Shown in pieces: positions 35,651 through 47,519 of a DNA stretch of 64,000 bases. Where the stretch lies: contig LLEY01000063.1 in the NCBI GenBank assembly GCA_001414485.1, positions 124,001-188,000 of the forward strand, given 5' to 3'. Under the pieces are notes generated by a model, which was not told where the DNA came from, ran no database searches, and worked only from the letters and a program-made list of their open reading frames with translations. Position numbers and translations under genes: made by a program. The stretch is from Calycina herbarum (taxonomy: Eukaryota; Ascomycota; Leotiomycetes; Helotiales; Pezizellaceae). How positions within the stretch are numbered: the stretch's first letter is position 1; each line of letters opens with the position of its first letter.

Positions 35651-36961
35651 ATGGCGACTCCCGATGTGTTTGGCCATGGTACACCAGAACGGTTTTACTC
35701 CAAGACGATCAACTCTCCTCGACTCAACCCCTCCACCAAAGAAACACAAGAAAGTCTCAAGCGTTCCTTTGCGAAATATTTGGCGTCGGATAATGCTACG
35801 GCGTTTGGAAAGCTTTTCAGCCCAAGCAAGCATCTCGCTTACGAGGAACCAAAACACATTCATACCATGGAAGAGATTGGGTATCCTGCCAGCAACGGAA
35901 TCTCTCCTGTAGCAGTCTCCGAGCCATTCCAGCTCTTTAGCGAGGAAGCTGTGAACATCATGAGAAGCGAGATCCTCGACGAAGAGGTGCAAGAAAAGTA
36001 TTCTTTCACATCTGATATCGCTCCCCGACAGATCCGTGGATATGCCCCGAAGTGAGTGCTGCAGCCCTCGTTCAACAAGAGTGAACCATATACTAACAAC
36101 TCTAGGCATGGAAAGTTCATCTTCGAGGCATGGAAACACCCTGAAACTCTTGCCATGATATCCAAGATCGCTGGTGTTGACCTTGTCCCAGTCATGGACT
36201 ATGAGATTGGACACGTTAACATGTCCCTTCCTGGCAAGAAGAATGAATACGATAGTGAGCGCATGATATCCGAAGAAGATGATGAGCCAATTGTTGGATG
36301 GCACCGAGACAGCTACCCCTTCGTCTGCGTTTTGATGATGAGCGATACAGATGGCATGATTGGGGGCGAGACAGCTTTGAGAACCGGTGACGGCGAGATC
36401 AAGAAAATCCGCGGTCCAAAAAAGGTACGAAAGCATATCAACCAGACCGTTATCGATTCTAACATTGCTTTAGGGCTGTGGCGTGGTTCTCCAGGGCCGA
36501 TATATTGACCATCAAGCGTTACGTGCATACGGGGGCCAAGAGAGAATGACCATGGTAAGCGATTCAATTTCCCATCACACTATATGATGATGTTGTTCCA
36601 AATCGAACCCTTCCTAACCCAAGTGTTTTAGGTCACTTCTTTCCGCCCACGTTCCGCTGGTGTGCGAAACGATTCCGTTCTGACGACTGTTCGTCCCATC
36701 TCGAACCTTTCAGATCTCTATGGCCAAACCATGGAATACGAGCTTGAAAACTGCGAGGCGCGAATTCGAGACATGTTGAAGCACATTCGAGACTCGATGA
36801 AAGCTGGCGCAACGGATGTCAAGGCGATCAAAACATTCCTCGACTTTGAGATCAAGACCATGAATCATCTCAAGACGGAGATTGTAGATGAGAGTTTTGT
36901 TCAAAAGGGCCATCTTGCTGAGGTTTGTGCTGACGCTGCCAAACGCAAACGTACTGAGTAG
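35651..36961 (+). CDS. 2-oxoglutarate/Fe(II) dioxygenase-like protein
   Basis: Four exons (35651-36051, 36106-36424, 36474-36554, 36632-36961) encode 376 aa. Central residues GWHRDSYPFVCVLMMS supply the HxD pair expected of the iron-binding site, GGETALRTG the following turn, and GRYIDHQAL the distal histidine. TSFRPRS after the last intron supplies a 2-oxoglutarate-binding Arg candidate. The N-terminal 130 and C-terminal 80 residues are helical and specific to fungal homologues. Such proteins are hydroxylases or demethylases of small molecules; the substrate is unknown. An in-frame upstream ATG at 35516 is less likely because its extension is low complexity. Confidence 0.8.
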
Positions 36962-38631
36962 ACGAGATAACTGGCGCTGTGGATGATCTTTCTGCACAAG
37001 GCTTGAGGAATTGTCGCAGTGGTAGATAGACCGTGGTCGCTTGTGGTATGGATAGTCTTTGGAAATTGAGTGTTGCTTGGGATCTCATTGTTGCTTGGGT
37101 GTTGTTGCTTTGGGATACTTCATTTCATCCTGTAATGAAGGGTTCGGTCCCTTTTCACATTCTTGAACTCGTTGTTTTGTTGGACTGGGATTCATGAATC
37201 GGTTTGAGCGTAGGATAGATGGGACAGTTTGGAAACTTTAGCAACTTTGGATTTTCGGGGCGAGGGAATTGATATTACAGCACAAATATGCAGACCCATG
37301 CTCCTCTTGATCGTGTGATGAATTGCGTGATCCTGTTTGGTGCGCTACGAGAAGTGGGAGATATTATGATATGTCGGGGGCGGTTGCTTTTCCTAATGGC
37401 TGTCATAAAATGCGTCGTGGTTGCTGCAGTCTTCCCCCGAAGAGGTTGCAAAAAAGAGGGTTGGGTTGTTCCACCTACGCACGTCAACTCCACACAGTTG
37501 AATGCATTGCTACGGTGGCCACCATTTCTCAATTTTGCTTGCCCCATCCTGTTGATCCCTCATTTTTTTGCTCGATCTCCTGGGTCGCCAGGGGGTGCAG
37601 GAATTCGTAACCGACGAAGAGCAGGAATGACTGTTCCCAGACTGTTCGACTAAGACTCGGAACAATTCTCCCAAACGACTGGAATAATTGGATTTAAATT
37701 AACTGCATTCTCCTAGAGACTTCGGGACAATTGTATAAGGGAAACAGTCACGAATTCCAGCAACCTGTAAGTACTCGTACACTAAGCCAAACGCTGCGTT
37801 GCTCGACAACGTGACCAATAGCGGTAATGCATTCAGAATCATGCCTTGATTCGTGAAGCCGTAGTTCTGTATACACCAGTTGTTGAGGTGGAGTTCTTGA
37901 TGGAAAGCCTCAATGAGAAGCACTCGGATTGGAGAAGTGTAGTAGAATTAGCCAAGGTATAGCGATACGGAGGTAGAGCTCAAGGCGGAGAATCGACTGG
38001 GTCATAAAGACTCGTACTCGATCTCGGTGAGCGGGGTTGGGCGTAGTTGGGTATGTTCACATCTACTCGTAGGCTGAGGTGGAGAGCTGGAGGGGCCGAG
38101 GAGCTGGTGAGAATGCCGCTATACAGAGGAGGTCACCAATTTCCTGAGGGCATACCCGAATCCTATTATTGAGTCTGAATGTTGCCAAAATATGCCACAA
38201 TAGAGGTTTGACATTGTCAAGTATCAAGTATTATCGTCAGGGTTAGGTAACTAACTATTGTTGTGAGTTTCAATGATATATTCTTCGCGACCAGCGCTGC
38301 TCTATCAAAACTCCAAGCACGTGACAAACAATCTTTAGCGCTGCCGCGCCCAAATCGCATCTACAATTCCCAGCCTGACGGCATTCTTTGATTTCTCCAC
38401 CAGGCGACTAAACATCCCACCGGTTTCTCAAAACACCGCATTACGAAAATACGCTTCCTCCACGAATTACGTCTCTTCCCGATACTACAACAACTTCTCA
38501 GTGGTCTTTTGCGAGTCCGAGTCAGAGGTATCGATCGCACACCTTTGGGCTGGGCCCCCGCTCTCAAACGTAAGCCCGACATACTGTAACCCGACTTCAC
38601 CTTCATACGAGATATACACCTTCGATACAAC
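36962..38631. other. Intergenic
   Basis: 3' flank of the dioxygenase gene and upstream region of the RING gene. Open frames on both strands (up to 145 codons) have no protein-like signature. Nothing recognised. Confidence 0.45.
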
Positions 38632-40768
38632 ATGAGCTCGTCAATTATACAAAAGCCCCCAGTTGTGGCAGAAACAAAGGGCTCCTTGATCAAAGCATCT
38701 GCTTCAGAGTTAACACCCTCTGCCTCCACCAAATCGACAGAGCCGGACCTTGCTACTGTCTTCCAATCCGACCTCACAAATATCAAAAGCTTGATCACTT
38801 GTTCGATATGTGATCAATTGCTCTATGAGCCCTGGACTTTAGCCTGCGGACACACCTATTGTTATACTGTTAGTCGCATCATCGATCTGATTTTGTGAAA
38901 TATGCTAACCAAGTCCTCAGTGCTTGTGCAATTGGTTCGTGCCAAACAAGCGCAAGAAGACCTGTCCAGAATGCCGGACCAGAGTCAAACAGATTCCTGC
39001 CCCATCTTTCCTGGTGAGTAGCCAACTATCTATACATTCTCTCCACGGCAGCTAATGAGATGTCCAGGTTAAACAACTAGTCGAGATATTCATCAAGCGC
39101 AAGGAACTTATGCCATCAGATGAGACAGTTGAACAGCACACAAAACGGCGAGCCGACGAAGTTGCAGAGGTGGAGAAGGACAAGAGCAAACCTGCTGGTC
39201 TTTTCAAAAGCACATTCGCAAACCCGTTGGGCGAACTATACAGAGATGATGCGGATGGCGGAGTTATAAGATGCCGTAATTGTAATAATGAGCACGAGGG
39301 AGGCCCTGCTTGTCAATACTGTGGCACTGAATTGGACGATGAAGGATATGACTTCAGCGACGACGATGCTGATCTTTACGATGAGGCAGACCTGGATGAA
39401 CTCGATTCTCTTGATCTGGAGCATGAAGTTGACGCTGATTTCGCTGCGGTTCATGGTCATGCTGGAGGATTCGCATGGGCAAATTTCCATCATCATTTGA
39501 TGGATTTGCATGCTCAAGACGACGAGGACGAAACCGGATCCTCACGAACATCGAATTCGGGTAACGATGACGGTAGCTCGTTAGATGGCTTTGTTACCAA
39601 CGATGATGGCGAGGGAGAGGAAGAGGAAGAGGAGGAAGAAGAACCGGTGCGTGCAGCTGGTAGGCGATCAAATAACAGATCAAGCCAACAGTCGCGAGTA
39701 ATCGAGATATCTGATGATGAGGATTCCGATGAGGGAGGCGTAGTGTCAAACCGCATACCCAGACACAGACCAATAGTTCTTGGAAGCTCCAGTCCTGCGA
39801 CTCCCTCTGTTATTTCTGTTACCGACAACGATACAACCGATTCAGATGGCGGAGAAACAAATAGTGAGATGCTTAGACGATCTGGCTGGAGTCCATTAGA
39901 TCAGGGTAATGACAGCGATGCCGAAGAACAAATGGAACAATTCCAATTCCGCCCTGGATATGAATTTGGAGAAGAAGACCAGGATTCAGAAGACAACAGT
40001 GATACCGAGACGATGGTGGGCAACGGAGCTTCTGATGAAGATGAAGATAATCGATCCCGCAGCAGCGCATCCCAAACCCCAACATATGGTGGTGGCTACG
40101 AGCCATACATGATGCCGCACGAACACCTCATTGCCAACTACCAGTACTCAAGCGCAAGCGAGGCAGACGATGATGATTATGTTGCAGGATTTTCAAGTGT
40201 TTGCGATCAAGATGGTGATACAGAAATGAGTGTATCTCCAAGAGCAAGCCGTAGTGTAAGTGTTACACACGACCGCGCCGTTTCAATAGGCGATTTTGAT
40301 GATAAAGAATCGAGAGCAAGCCGGAGCATGAGTCGAGTCACAAGTGAAGGCGAATATAACATGCAAGAGCTCGGGGTTGCCAACGAACTTCATGAAATCG
40401 AGGACGACTCTGAAGGCTCTGTTCGACCTCCCCCACGCCGACTCCCAAGACACCACAATCCAAATGCTACCCGAGAGTACGATCCTCGAATTAGCATGAT
40501 ATTTGCTGAGCACCAACAAAGCATGCGAGGTCAGGAACCCGGTGGACTAGATGAATTGGACAATGAGATTCGCAGAATGGAGCCAGGTCCAAGATCAAGA
40601 CGTATGACGGCATATAGACAACAACCACAACGCCGATTCGATCCACTTAGAGCTTCTCGTTCTCCTTCAGCAACTCGCGTCGTTGCGTCTTCCAATAGAG
40701 CTTCCAGAGCTAGTCGTAGGGTACCCCGATACTACCAATTCGACCCCAACCGTCCAGAACGTTCGTGA
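38632..40768 (+). CDS. RING-finger E3 ubiquitin ligase with acidic disordered tail
   Basis: Three exons (38632-38868, 38921-39013, 39068-40768) encode 676 aa. A C3HC4 RING starts with CSICDQLLYEPWTLACGH (about residue 56) and continues over intron 1 with YCYTCLCNWFV and CPECRTRV. A four-cysteine knuckle, CRNCNNEHEGGPACQYC, follows near residue 172. The remaining 450 residues are highly acidic and serine-rich, with a run of ten glutamates near residue 290, and end in a basic segment. This suggests a nuclear or chromatin-associated ubiquitin ligase. The long disordered tail has no named domain. Function beyond E3 activity cannot be read. Confidence 0.88.
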
Positions 40769-41865
40769 TGTGCCGGCATTTAGGCGAGAGAGGGTTTCTT
40801 TCTTTTGTAATGTAATACTGCATGGTGTTTTGGGTTTTCGATTGCCCGGGGGAAATTTGATATTGCACTTCAGCGTTAAGGGAGGAAAGGAATACCTGGC
40901 CACAAGTTGCCCGTATTCTTGGGGCGTTTCTTTGAGATGTATGTATTCATACAGTAGGGAGTCATTAGACTAGAATCCAAATGAAGATGAGGTTCAGCGT
41001 CCATGAACAAAATCGATTTTGCTGATGGTCATTACTCTGTACAGTACACTCACCTCTCTTATTGACTTGTTAACAATCCGAATAATTGTTTGAGAAGGTT
41101 TAGGATAATAGAGAATTTGACTTTCTAATTCTTATAAACCTTCTCGGACAATGTTCCTACTTGAGACGATTTTGAGCTTTGTTGTCAGAGTCAAAAGCAT
41201 CCCCGTCTGAAGCCAGTCATCTAAATACAAGCTTCCATCGCAATTCTAATCACCCGCCACCCATCCATCATCAACCCCCAAGGAGGATCCCGTCACTCCG
41301 TCACCTTTCCAACCAAGCAGACATCTATGTCCCACTTTATTCCCCCAATTTTCTCGCACGTTTTGATTTTGCAACCCCTCGTTTAGTTTCGGATCCTCGC
41401 TTGTCACGGCGGGTCACAAAAACATGAAACACGTCTCGATTAAGCGTATTTCAGCCTCCACTTTCCATTTCTGCTGCGGCGCTGTTGGAGACGAGGTGGG
41501 AGATCCTAGATACCCGGTCAACCGCTGGTTGGGGTGTATGATCGTCCGATGATAATGTGCCTCGAAACAGTCTTCATGAGATGAAAGGGCAGGTACGAGA
41601 CGATTACGAGAAAAAGGGACGAAGTTGTGGGAGGTACATAATGAGTCGCTTTTCCATCTGATCTCTTTTTTTCTCTGCTTCTCTCATCGTTTTGTTATTT
41701 TCAATTCTTTGGTAGATCTGTGATCACTTCATTCGTTTTTTTTTTATAACTTCAATTCTTGTTATATATACCCTCATTTGTTTTACGTTAAACCCTTTAT
41801 TCATAGAAGATTAGACTTTCTTCAACTTTCCCAAGTACCAATAAAAAACAACAACAAAAGTCGTC
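40769..41865. other. Intergenic with hairpin repeat
   Basis: Upstream region of the secreted-protein gene. Contains the inverted repeat annotated at 41085-41152, and a T-rich/CT-rich stretch ending in a TATATATA sequence about 100 bases before the start codon. Confidence 0.5.
41085..41152. repeat. Hairpin: 18-bp inverted repeat, 32-nt loop
   Basis: Arms 41085-41102 (ATTGTTTGAGAAGGTTTA) and 41135-41152 are reverse complements with two mismatches. The loop holds a nested AGAATT/AATTCT pair. A diverged copy lies at 24967-25035, which suggests a small non-autonomous element. Confidence 0.6.
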
Positions 41866-42384
41866 ATGTATAACCCAACATCCTTCCTCGCTCTCCTCCT
41901 CGCTATCTCAGCAACCGTCTCGGCTGTTTCTGTAAACCCCTCGACCGTCGAAATCCTCAAAATCCGCGCAAGCACAAGCGTAAACCCCGCCGCCGTCTCA
42001 GGAACAACATGTACCGATAAAACCGAGTATGTCCCCTTCCGAATCCCTACCCCTCTTCTCCCAAAATCAAAAAAACTAACCTTCCCACCCAGCAACATCG
42101 ACACGCACGACATGAACGTCGCCACCCTGGCAATCTGCGGAGGAATCGCGGGAGCAATCACAAAATGCAACGGAAACCCAGCATCAACAACCGGAGCCTC
42201 GGGAACAGCAAAATTCACACTCGATGCTACGGATTCGGGCTCTACCATTAATGTTTCCAAGGGTCGATGGGAGGGCTGTATTAGAGCTGCTAGAGCTACC
42301 TGTCCTACGGGGGCTTTCTCTTCTACTTGTGTTGGGGGTGCTACTCCTTCTGGAGATGTCGCTTTTACTTTGACTGCTCAGTAG
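41866..42384 (+). CDS. Small secreted six-cysteine protein (effector candidate)
   Basis: Two exons (41866-42026, 42093-42384) encode 150 aa. The frame also reads through the intron, but the GTATGT donor and CCCAG acceptor are strong, and splicing removes a proline/lysine-rich stretch unlike the rest. A signal peptide occupies about residues 1-20 (hydrophobic SFLALLLAISATVSA). The mature protein has six cysteines (TCTDK, AICGG, KCNG, GCIRA, TCPTG, TCVGG) and a KGRWEGCIRAARATCP block. No enzyme domain was recognised. An even cysteine number and small size suggest a disulphide-stabilised extracellular protein. A host-interaction role is conjecture. Confidence 0.8.
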   Translation: MYNPTSFLALLLAISATVSAVSVNPSTVEILKIRASTSVNPAAVSGTTCTDKTEYVPFRIPTPLLPKSKKLTFPPSNIDTHDMNVATLAICGGIAGAITKCNGNPASTTGASGTAKFTLDATDSGSTINVSKGRWEGCIRAARATCPTGAFSSTCVGGATPSGDVAFTLTAQ

Positions 42385-42909
42385 GGTGGTCAGGTGGATG
42401 GGAGGGAGTGGGGTGTGTATATTCTTCGATTGTATAAATGGAAATTTTTTGAATGATTCATTTTGGGATGTGTTTTTGGAGTGTGGATTTAGTTGTTTCT
42501 GTCTTGGTTGTACTGGTGTTGTCGATACCGCCATATGGCTATGGTTAAACTCCTAAACATATGGGAGGGGACCGGTTTCGAAATAAGGATTGTTGGCATC
42601 GACGGGGCTAGATTTACATGCAAGAGAAGTAGGCATTGCTCTAGAAACATCTTGGCTAAGACGAGTTGTATGATAAATTCTAGATCATTGGGAAAGTCGA
42701 CACTTTGCGCTTTTCCTGGAAATATTTCCTGTAAAATTTACATGGATCGCTAGTGGTCTGGGAAATTGACTCATTTTCAAGTGCTGAAGAGGTGAGCCAT
42801 CCTGGCTGATATATTTGCCCAGGTACTGCAAGTAGCTGCGTTATAATCAAGCCCCTTCCGAAAATATTAACAGCGTGGTTCCTTCACGCTCATTTGATCA
42901 TTTCCGGAT
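42385..42909. other. Intergenic, convergent 3' flanks
   Basis: 3' flanks of the secreted protein gene and CDC43. Nothing recognised. Confidence 0.45.
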
Positions 42910-44389
42910 CTATTCCCCTCCCAGTACTGTCTTCAGAAACTCGGGAACCGTCTCACTCCCTTTCATCTTTTCCCGAAACCCTTTACTATCTTCTCGAATT
43001 CCGTAGCAGAACCCATTCTTCCAATATCTCTTAGTTGGCACAGAGGCTTCGATTCTCATCTTCTCCATCCTTTCTCTCTGCTCTTTACTCACACACAACA
43101 CAGAGTCCAGCGGTTTCAAGCCGGGTTCTTTCAGTACTGCCAACGCGGCAAGTCCAAGATATGAATGGTAAATATCTGGTGGATTTCCGGGGTATTTTCC
43201 GAAGCCACCAATTTGATGTTGAGTTTGTTCGAAGAGGAATCGGCGGATGGCGGTGGTGTCTAGTAGTTTTAGATGTTCTTCTCCTAGCATCTGAGTTTTG
43301 TGTGAGCAATTTGAGAGTTGGAGAAGGAAAGGCAGGTTGTACATTTAGCGAAGCTATTACCCAGAATGCATAGCATGTGTCGACGTTTTTGTTACAACGC
43401 CCGTTAAAGCCTACAAAGTCCTCTTCTTGAGTTGGAGGGCCAGATTCTGGTTGAGAATGCTCTTCCTCGTCATCTGACGTTTCTTCTTCTCTGAAACCTA
43501 CTTGTCGTGAGACAAGCCATCGAATTGTTGCGGGTAAGTCTGTCAGCCCAGGCGATAATTCTGGACTGCATGTCGATGTGGAAGTTGAATTTGGCAGACG
43601 GTTCAAGTGTGCCAAAGAAGCAATAGCACAATAAGCATATCCAGCTTCAACAGAGTTAGACAGGCACTTCAGAAGATATCAAGCAACTTACCATGCGCTT
43701 CATGGGACGAACTCTCAGAGATACCCCCATCATAAGTCTACAGAAATCAATTTATATTCAACTAACATAGAGAACTCTCGACCTACCTGTCCAGCCCTCA
43801 AATGTCCTACCAACGCTTCCACATTTATATCCTCAATCCCTTCTATTGGCCCTTCTAGGTCTCCCCTCAACATCCATCTCACATTCGTCAAAACATAACA
43901 ATGCCTCATATCATGGCCACCCTCAATATTTCCCTCTTTTGTAACCAGTTCCCCGAAACTCCCATCCTCTCTCTGCAGCCTATTCAACCACCTGAGGCAC
44001 TTGGCCCTCTCCACGCCCTCCAGACCTCCCACAAATCCCAGACACGATATCGCAAAGTATGTAGCCGGTAAGTTCGCAGGATCCATTGGCTCCCCCGTAC
44101 CTTCCTCTCCATAAAAGACGTCTGGGTATCTATGATTGGGACTCCCGCAGAAACCGCCGTGGGGATGCTGGCATTTCAATATCCACTCGCGCATGGAGGC
44201 TCGTTCGGCAAGAGTGAAGGTATCTGCACCGGCGGAGAGGAGGTCTAGAGCGGAGAGGATGAAGAATGCGAGGGTCATGCGAGAGGAGTCGGTTGAGGTG
44301 TATGGATTCGGGAGAAGGCTGAGGAGACATCGTTTCCAGTATTTGATATGCTGAGGGATGTCGAGATGGGATTCTTCTGTGTCTGACAT
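42910..44389 (-). CDS. CDC43: Geranylgeranyltransferase type I beta subunit
   Basis: Four minus-strand exons (44389-43787, 43737-43692, 43644-43343, 43290-42910) encode 443 aa. Prenyltransferase repeats are visible: HPHGGFCGSPNHRYPDVFYG, REDGSFGEL with GHDMRHCYVLTNVR, TYDGGISESSSHEAHAGYAY, FNGRCNKNVDTCYAFWVIAS and QIGGFGKYPGNPPDIYHSYL. The last blocks supply zinc and lipid-site residues (D..C and H of PPDIYHSYLGL). This subunit, with the shared alpha subunit, attaches geranylgeranyl to CaaL proteins such as Rho1 and Cdc42. An acidic insert (EEETSDDEEEHSQ) splits two repeats. Function is well supported. Confidence 0.92.
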
Positions 44390-44725
44390 GTTGTGTTAGT
44401 CCTAGTTTGTAGTCTGTAGAAAAGTTGGGAGTTTTATGTCTGGTGTGGTGTTTTGAGGTTCAGCTCAACGCCGATGTCCCCTGACAGCGGGACGGAAGAA
44501 CAATAACGCCTAATCCATTTAAGCTTTGAAACAGACGAATTAAAGAACCCTTCTGACGCGTTTGCACCCCTGCCACCAAATCATCTCGTTGTCTTCGTGT
44601 GCATGACTTTCCATGCGACAAAACCGACAAAACCCACACTCCTTTCCCAACTCACTCCACCACTTCTGACTTCCTCCCAAAGAATAAAGAATACCTGCAG
44701 ACGAGACCATCAAGCTACCGCCAAC
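44390..44725. other. Divergent promoter CDC43 / ILM1
   Basis: 336 bases between two start codons pointing away from each other, so probably a shared upstream region. No recognisable site. Confidence 0.45.
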
Positions 44726-45359
44726 ATGGGCCTCATTTCCGCAAAGACAATCATCACCTCCCTCTCCCTCTTCCACATCACACTCGCCTACTTCTTCTTC
44801 GTAAATCCAAATGTCATCGCAGACCAGAGCACAGTTTTTATCATAGGAGAGGCCATGGGGATGGTAAATCTTCCTATCTATATCCAACTAAAATAAAGAC
44901 TAACAAAAAACCAATAGCCTCATGCGCGATCCTTCGAAGTTTCCTCTCCCCCATTAGCCTTCCTCGCAGCAATATTCTTTTACATAGGTCTAAGCGATCT
45001 AGTGGCATGTTCAATGCAAGAAGAAATCTACGTCTTCTATTGGGGCTCACAAGGTCCATCCCCCTCTCCTTCCCTCTGCTTCCGAGGTCCGCTAACAAAA
45101 TTAAACAGCACCAACACGACTCCTAGTTCTCCTCGGCCTCACAATCTACTCCTATACTTTCTCCTCGACCTCCCCTCTTTATGCGAGTAGCACATATACA
45201 CCTGGCTGGGGCGAAGGACTCAAGAACCGCGTATTCTTTACCTGGGCGTTTCTGGAGGTTGTGACTTGGTTTTGGGTTTGGGTTACTTTGAGGGAGGAGA
45301 GGAGTGAGTGGGCGAGGAGGATTGCTATGGCTAGGGCGAAGGAAGAGGATCGTTTGTAG
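44726..45359 (+). CDS. ILM1: ILM1-like membrane protein
   Basis: Three exons (44726-44863, 44918-45053, 45109-45359) encode 174 aa. Four hydrophobic segments are seen: TIITSLSLFHITLAYFFFV, PPLAFLAAIFFYIGLSDLVA, RLLVLLGLTIYSYTF and VFFTWAFLEVVTWFWVWVTL. The motif GLSDLVACSMQEEIYVFYWGSQ region and the GWGEGLKNRVFF segment match the Ilm1 family (increased loss of mitochondrial DNA), an ER membrane protein. Its biochemical role is unclear. Short exons with phase-1 joining are typical for this gene. The second donor is a weak GTCCAT. Confidence 0.85.
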
Positions 45360-46325
45360 ATTGTTTTGATGGGAAAATATAGGGAGCGGGGTGGAAATAT
45401 TGCAATTCTAGATATTTTGAATGGTCAACTTTTCGGAATTTGAATTACTGGAGTGAAACCCGTGGGTGTTGTTTTTTGCTGCTGGGCTCTGGTGAGTCGC
45501 AAGGTAGGCACCCAGACGATGTTGAGGACTTGAGGTCCGGAGAGTGGGGACTCGACTTGTGTTTGAGGTGGTGAGGAAGGAGCCCCCAGCTGGGCCGACT
45601 CGAGGGCAGGTCTTATCGAAATTCCTCACTTCAACCTCCTCCTCGGTACACCACCCGAGAAAATATATTATTTTAAAAGTTTAGTATAATAAAACGAGAT
45701 AAATAAACTTACAAGAGTAGGTCACCTAATAGATTTCTATTAATTCTAGTTATCATAGGCTACTCTGTTAGATTAAGTTAATTGTTCTAGGCGCTCTAGA
45801 ATAATATCCTTTGATTATTTATTGTTCGAGTGTACGAGGAACTTTGATAAGGACTCTTGTAAGTAATACTTGGAATTTCATGGAAGCTTCAGTTGAAATA
45901 TGGCGGAATCTTCTGTCCCTTGATTTACATTGGGATTATTGCACATAGTCAGACACCGCACTGGGGATTTATCCCAACGCAATGAACGCATGATTCGTAT
46001 GGGTTTACTCATTTCTCGAAGTCCGGACTTGTTGCTTGTGATATTCGGTTATCATTGGAGTTACCCAGGTACCTTGGTTTCCGGCTGTGACACTGAGCCA
46101 AAGGAGAGGTTTGTCTTGTCGTCTACTGTCTCGGACCATGTGGTCAGATCTTCGATGACACTTCTCATCTGCCAGTGAGATCTTTGGGACATTTCAGGAT
46201 TTTATTCTCTCGCACTTCTTAGTTCCGACGCCCATGGCTTTGAACCTGGAAGTAACAGTTGTGCGAGACTAGATAGTCCACGATATGTAGTTAACATTCT
46301 ATCTTCTACTTCGCGTTAGTTCTCG
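45360..46325. other. Intergenic, partly AT-rich
   Basis: 45650-45860 is strongly A/T-rich. Nothing else recognised. Confidence 0.4.
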
Positions 46326-47140
46326 GGAGTAGAAAGAAGGGCAGACATCTTACTCTTCGCCAATTCTTGCTGGGTCTTCCACGAAATTTCGACTTGGTTG
46401 ATTTTTGTGAGCTCCATTTCTTGGCGCACTATTGCAAGAGCTATGGCTGTGTTAATTGTGCTCGGAAACTTTAGAGAAGTAAAACCATACTGCCGCTGAT
46501 ATCTCTGACTGATTTTAACATTTCGTCTTGTTGAACGGCGCTTGCTAATGTTTGGTAATGAGCTAGGCGAGCCGTATATTGCTTGAGCTGTGTCATGTAA
46601 ATTTCGAAGCGATTACTGGTTGGCTTAAACAAGCCATCTACCGCCTTTTCTGCAAACTGTTAGATCTACTTAAGTGCTATTTGTATATGTGAACTTACTC
46701 AAGTTGTTCCGGCTGTAGTATTTGACGGCCTTACCCAAGAACTCGAGGATCGTCACGTACCTGTCAAAATCAGTAACTGATCGTTATCAGAATAACATCA
46801 TAGGAAGCTCTACATGAGAGCAAGTACTTCTTTGATCTGGCGAGTTCTGCATATGCTTCGGCAACGGGAAGAACCTCCACAATGTTGGTAAGAAACGAAT
46901 CAAGCTTATCCTTGCGTTCCTTGTTCCAAGCCACTGTTCTGAAAAGCAGAGCAATACATCCGTAGGATATCGTAAATTTTGGGTCCTGAGGTACCATGAC
47001 TTAGTCGTTTAGGTATTTTTTTCTGCGAAGACGCAAAAGGCTTCAACACGATTGAGAAGCTGTCTCCGAAACCCGGGGTCTTCCTTTTCAAGCGACACTC
47101 TCTCCTGGAGGAACTTGACAAAGTCCGTTAACTATTTGGT
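46303..47140 (-). pseudogene. Relic or short gene with STAND/NLR-type N-terminal domain
   Basis: Minus-strand pieces read coherently and can be chained. About 47137-47020 reads FVKFLQERVSLEKEDPGFRR and then a TAA. About 46988-46810 reads PKFTISYGCIALLFRTVAWN, KERKDKLDSFLTNIVEVLP and VAEAYAELARSKKYLLS. Next come YVTILEFLGKAVKYYSRNNL, then KAVDGLFKPTSNRFEIYMTQ, and finally IALAIVRQEMELTKINQVEI running to a stop near 46306. This resembles the helical N-terminal region found in fungal STAND/NLR-like proteins. The chain needs either one stop plus frameshift or an unusual 46-nt intron near 47000. No NACHT or repeat domain follows. It is either a truncated survivor or a decaying gene. Confidence 0.5.
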
Positions 47141-47224
47141 ATTCGTTGTGCTTTCCAGTAAGTTTTTGCTATCGAAATCATCGCCGACCAGTTCGAAAAG
47201 ACTTTTGCGCATCGTAATACATGT

Positions 47225-47519
47225 CTCTTTTGCTGCTAGACATAATCTTGAACCTAAAGTGGAAGCAAATGTTGCAGATATTATAGATAATCTTGATCAC
47301 CTGAAGCGATACGAACTGAATGGCCGACAGATCCAGAACGTGATTAATGTTTCAGCTACTATCGCTAGGGCAAGAACTGGTGGTGTCTTGGACATCGAGG
47401 TTGTCAAAAAGCTGGCGGGGGAAGCTAGTGGGATGTTCAAAAGATTGGCAGGAAATACGAATAGTTCCAAGGGTAGAGAAGATAGGGAAGGTTTGTATGG
47501 TAGTAGCGGATATAGGTGA
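47225..47519 (+). pseudogene. Fragment of an AAA ATPase C-terminal region
   Basis: An open frame gives ARHNLEPKVEANVADIIDNL, then DHLKRYELNGRQIQNVINVS, GGVLDIEVVKKLAGEASGMF and a stop. The block with NGRQIQN matches the lid helices of fungal AAA ATPases. The P-loop and Walker B part is absent from the window. It points toward the opposite-strand relic, so the two are not one gene. Probably a leftover of a duplicated or rearranged gene. Confidence 0.5.
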
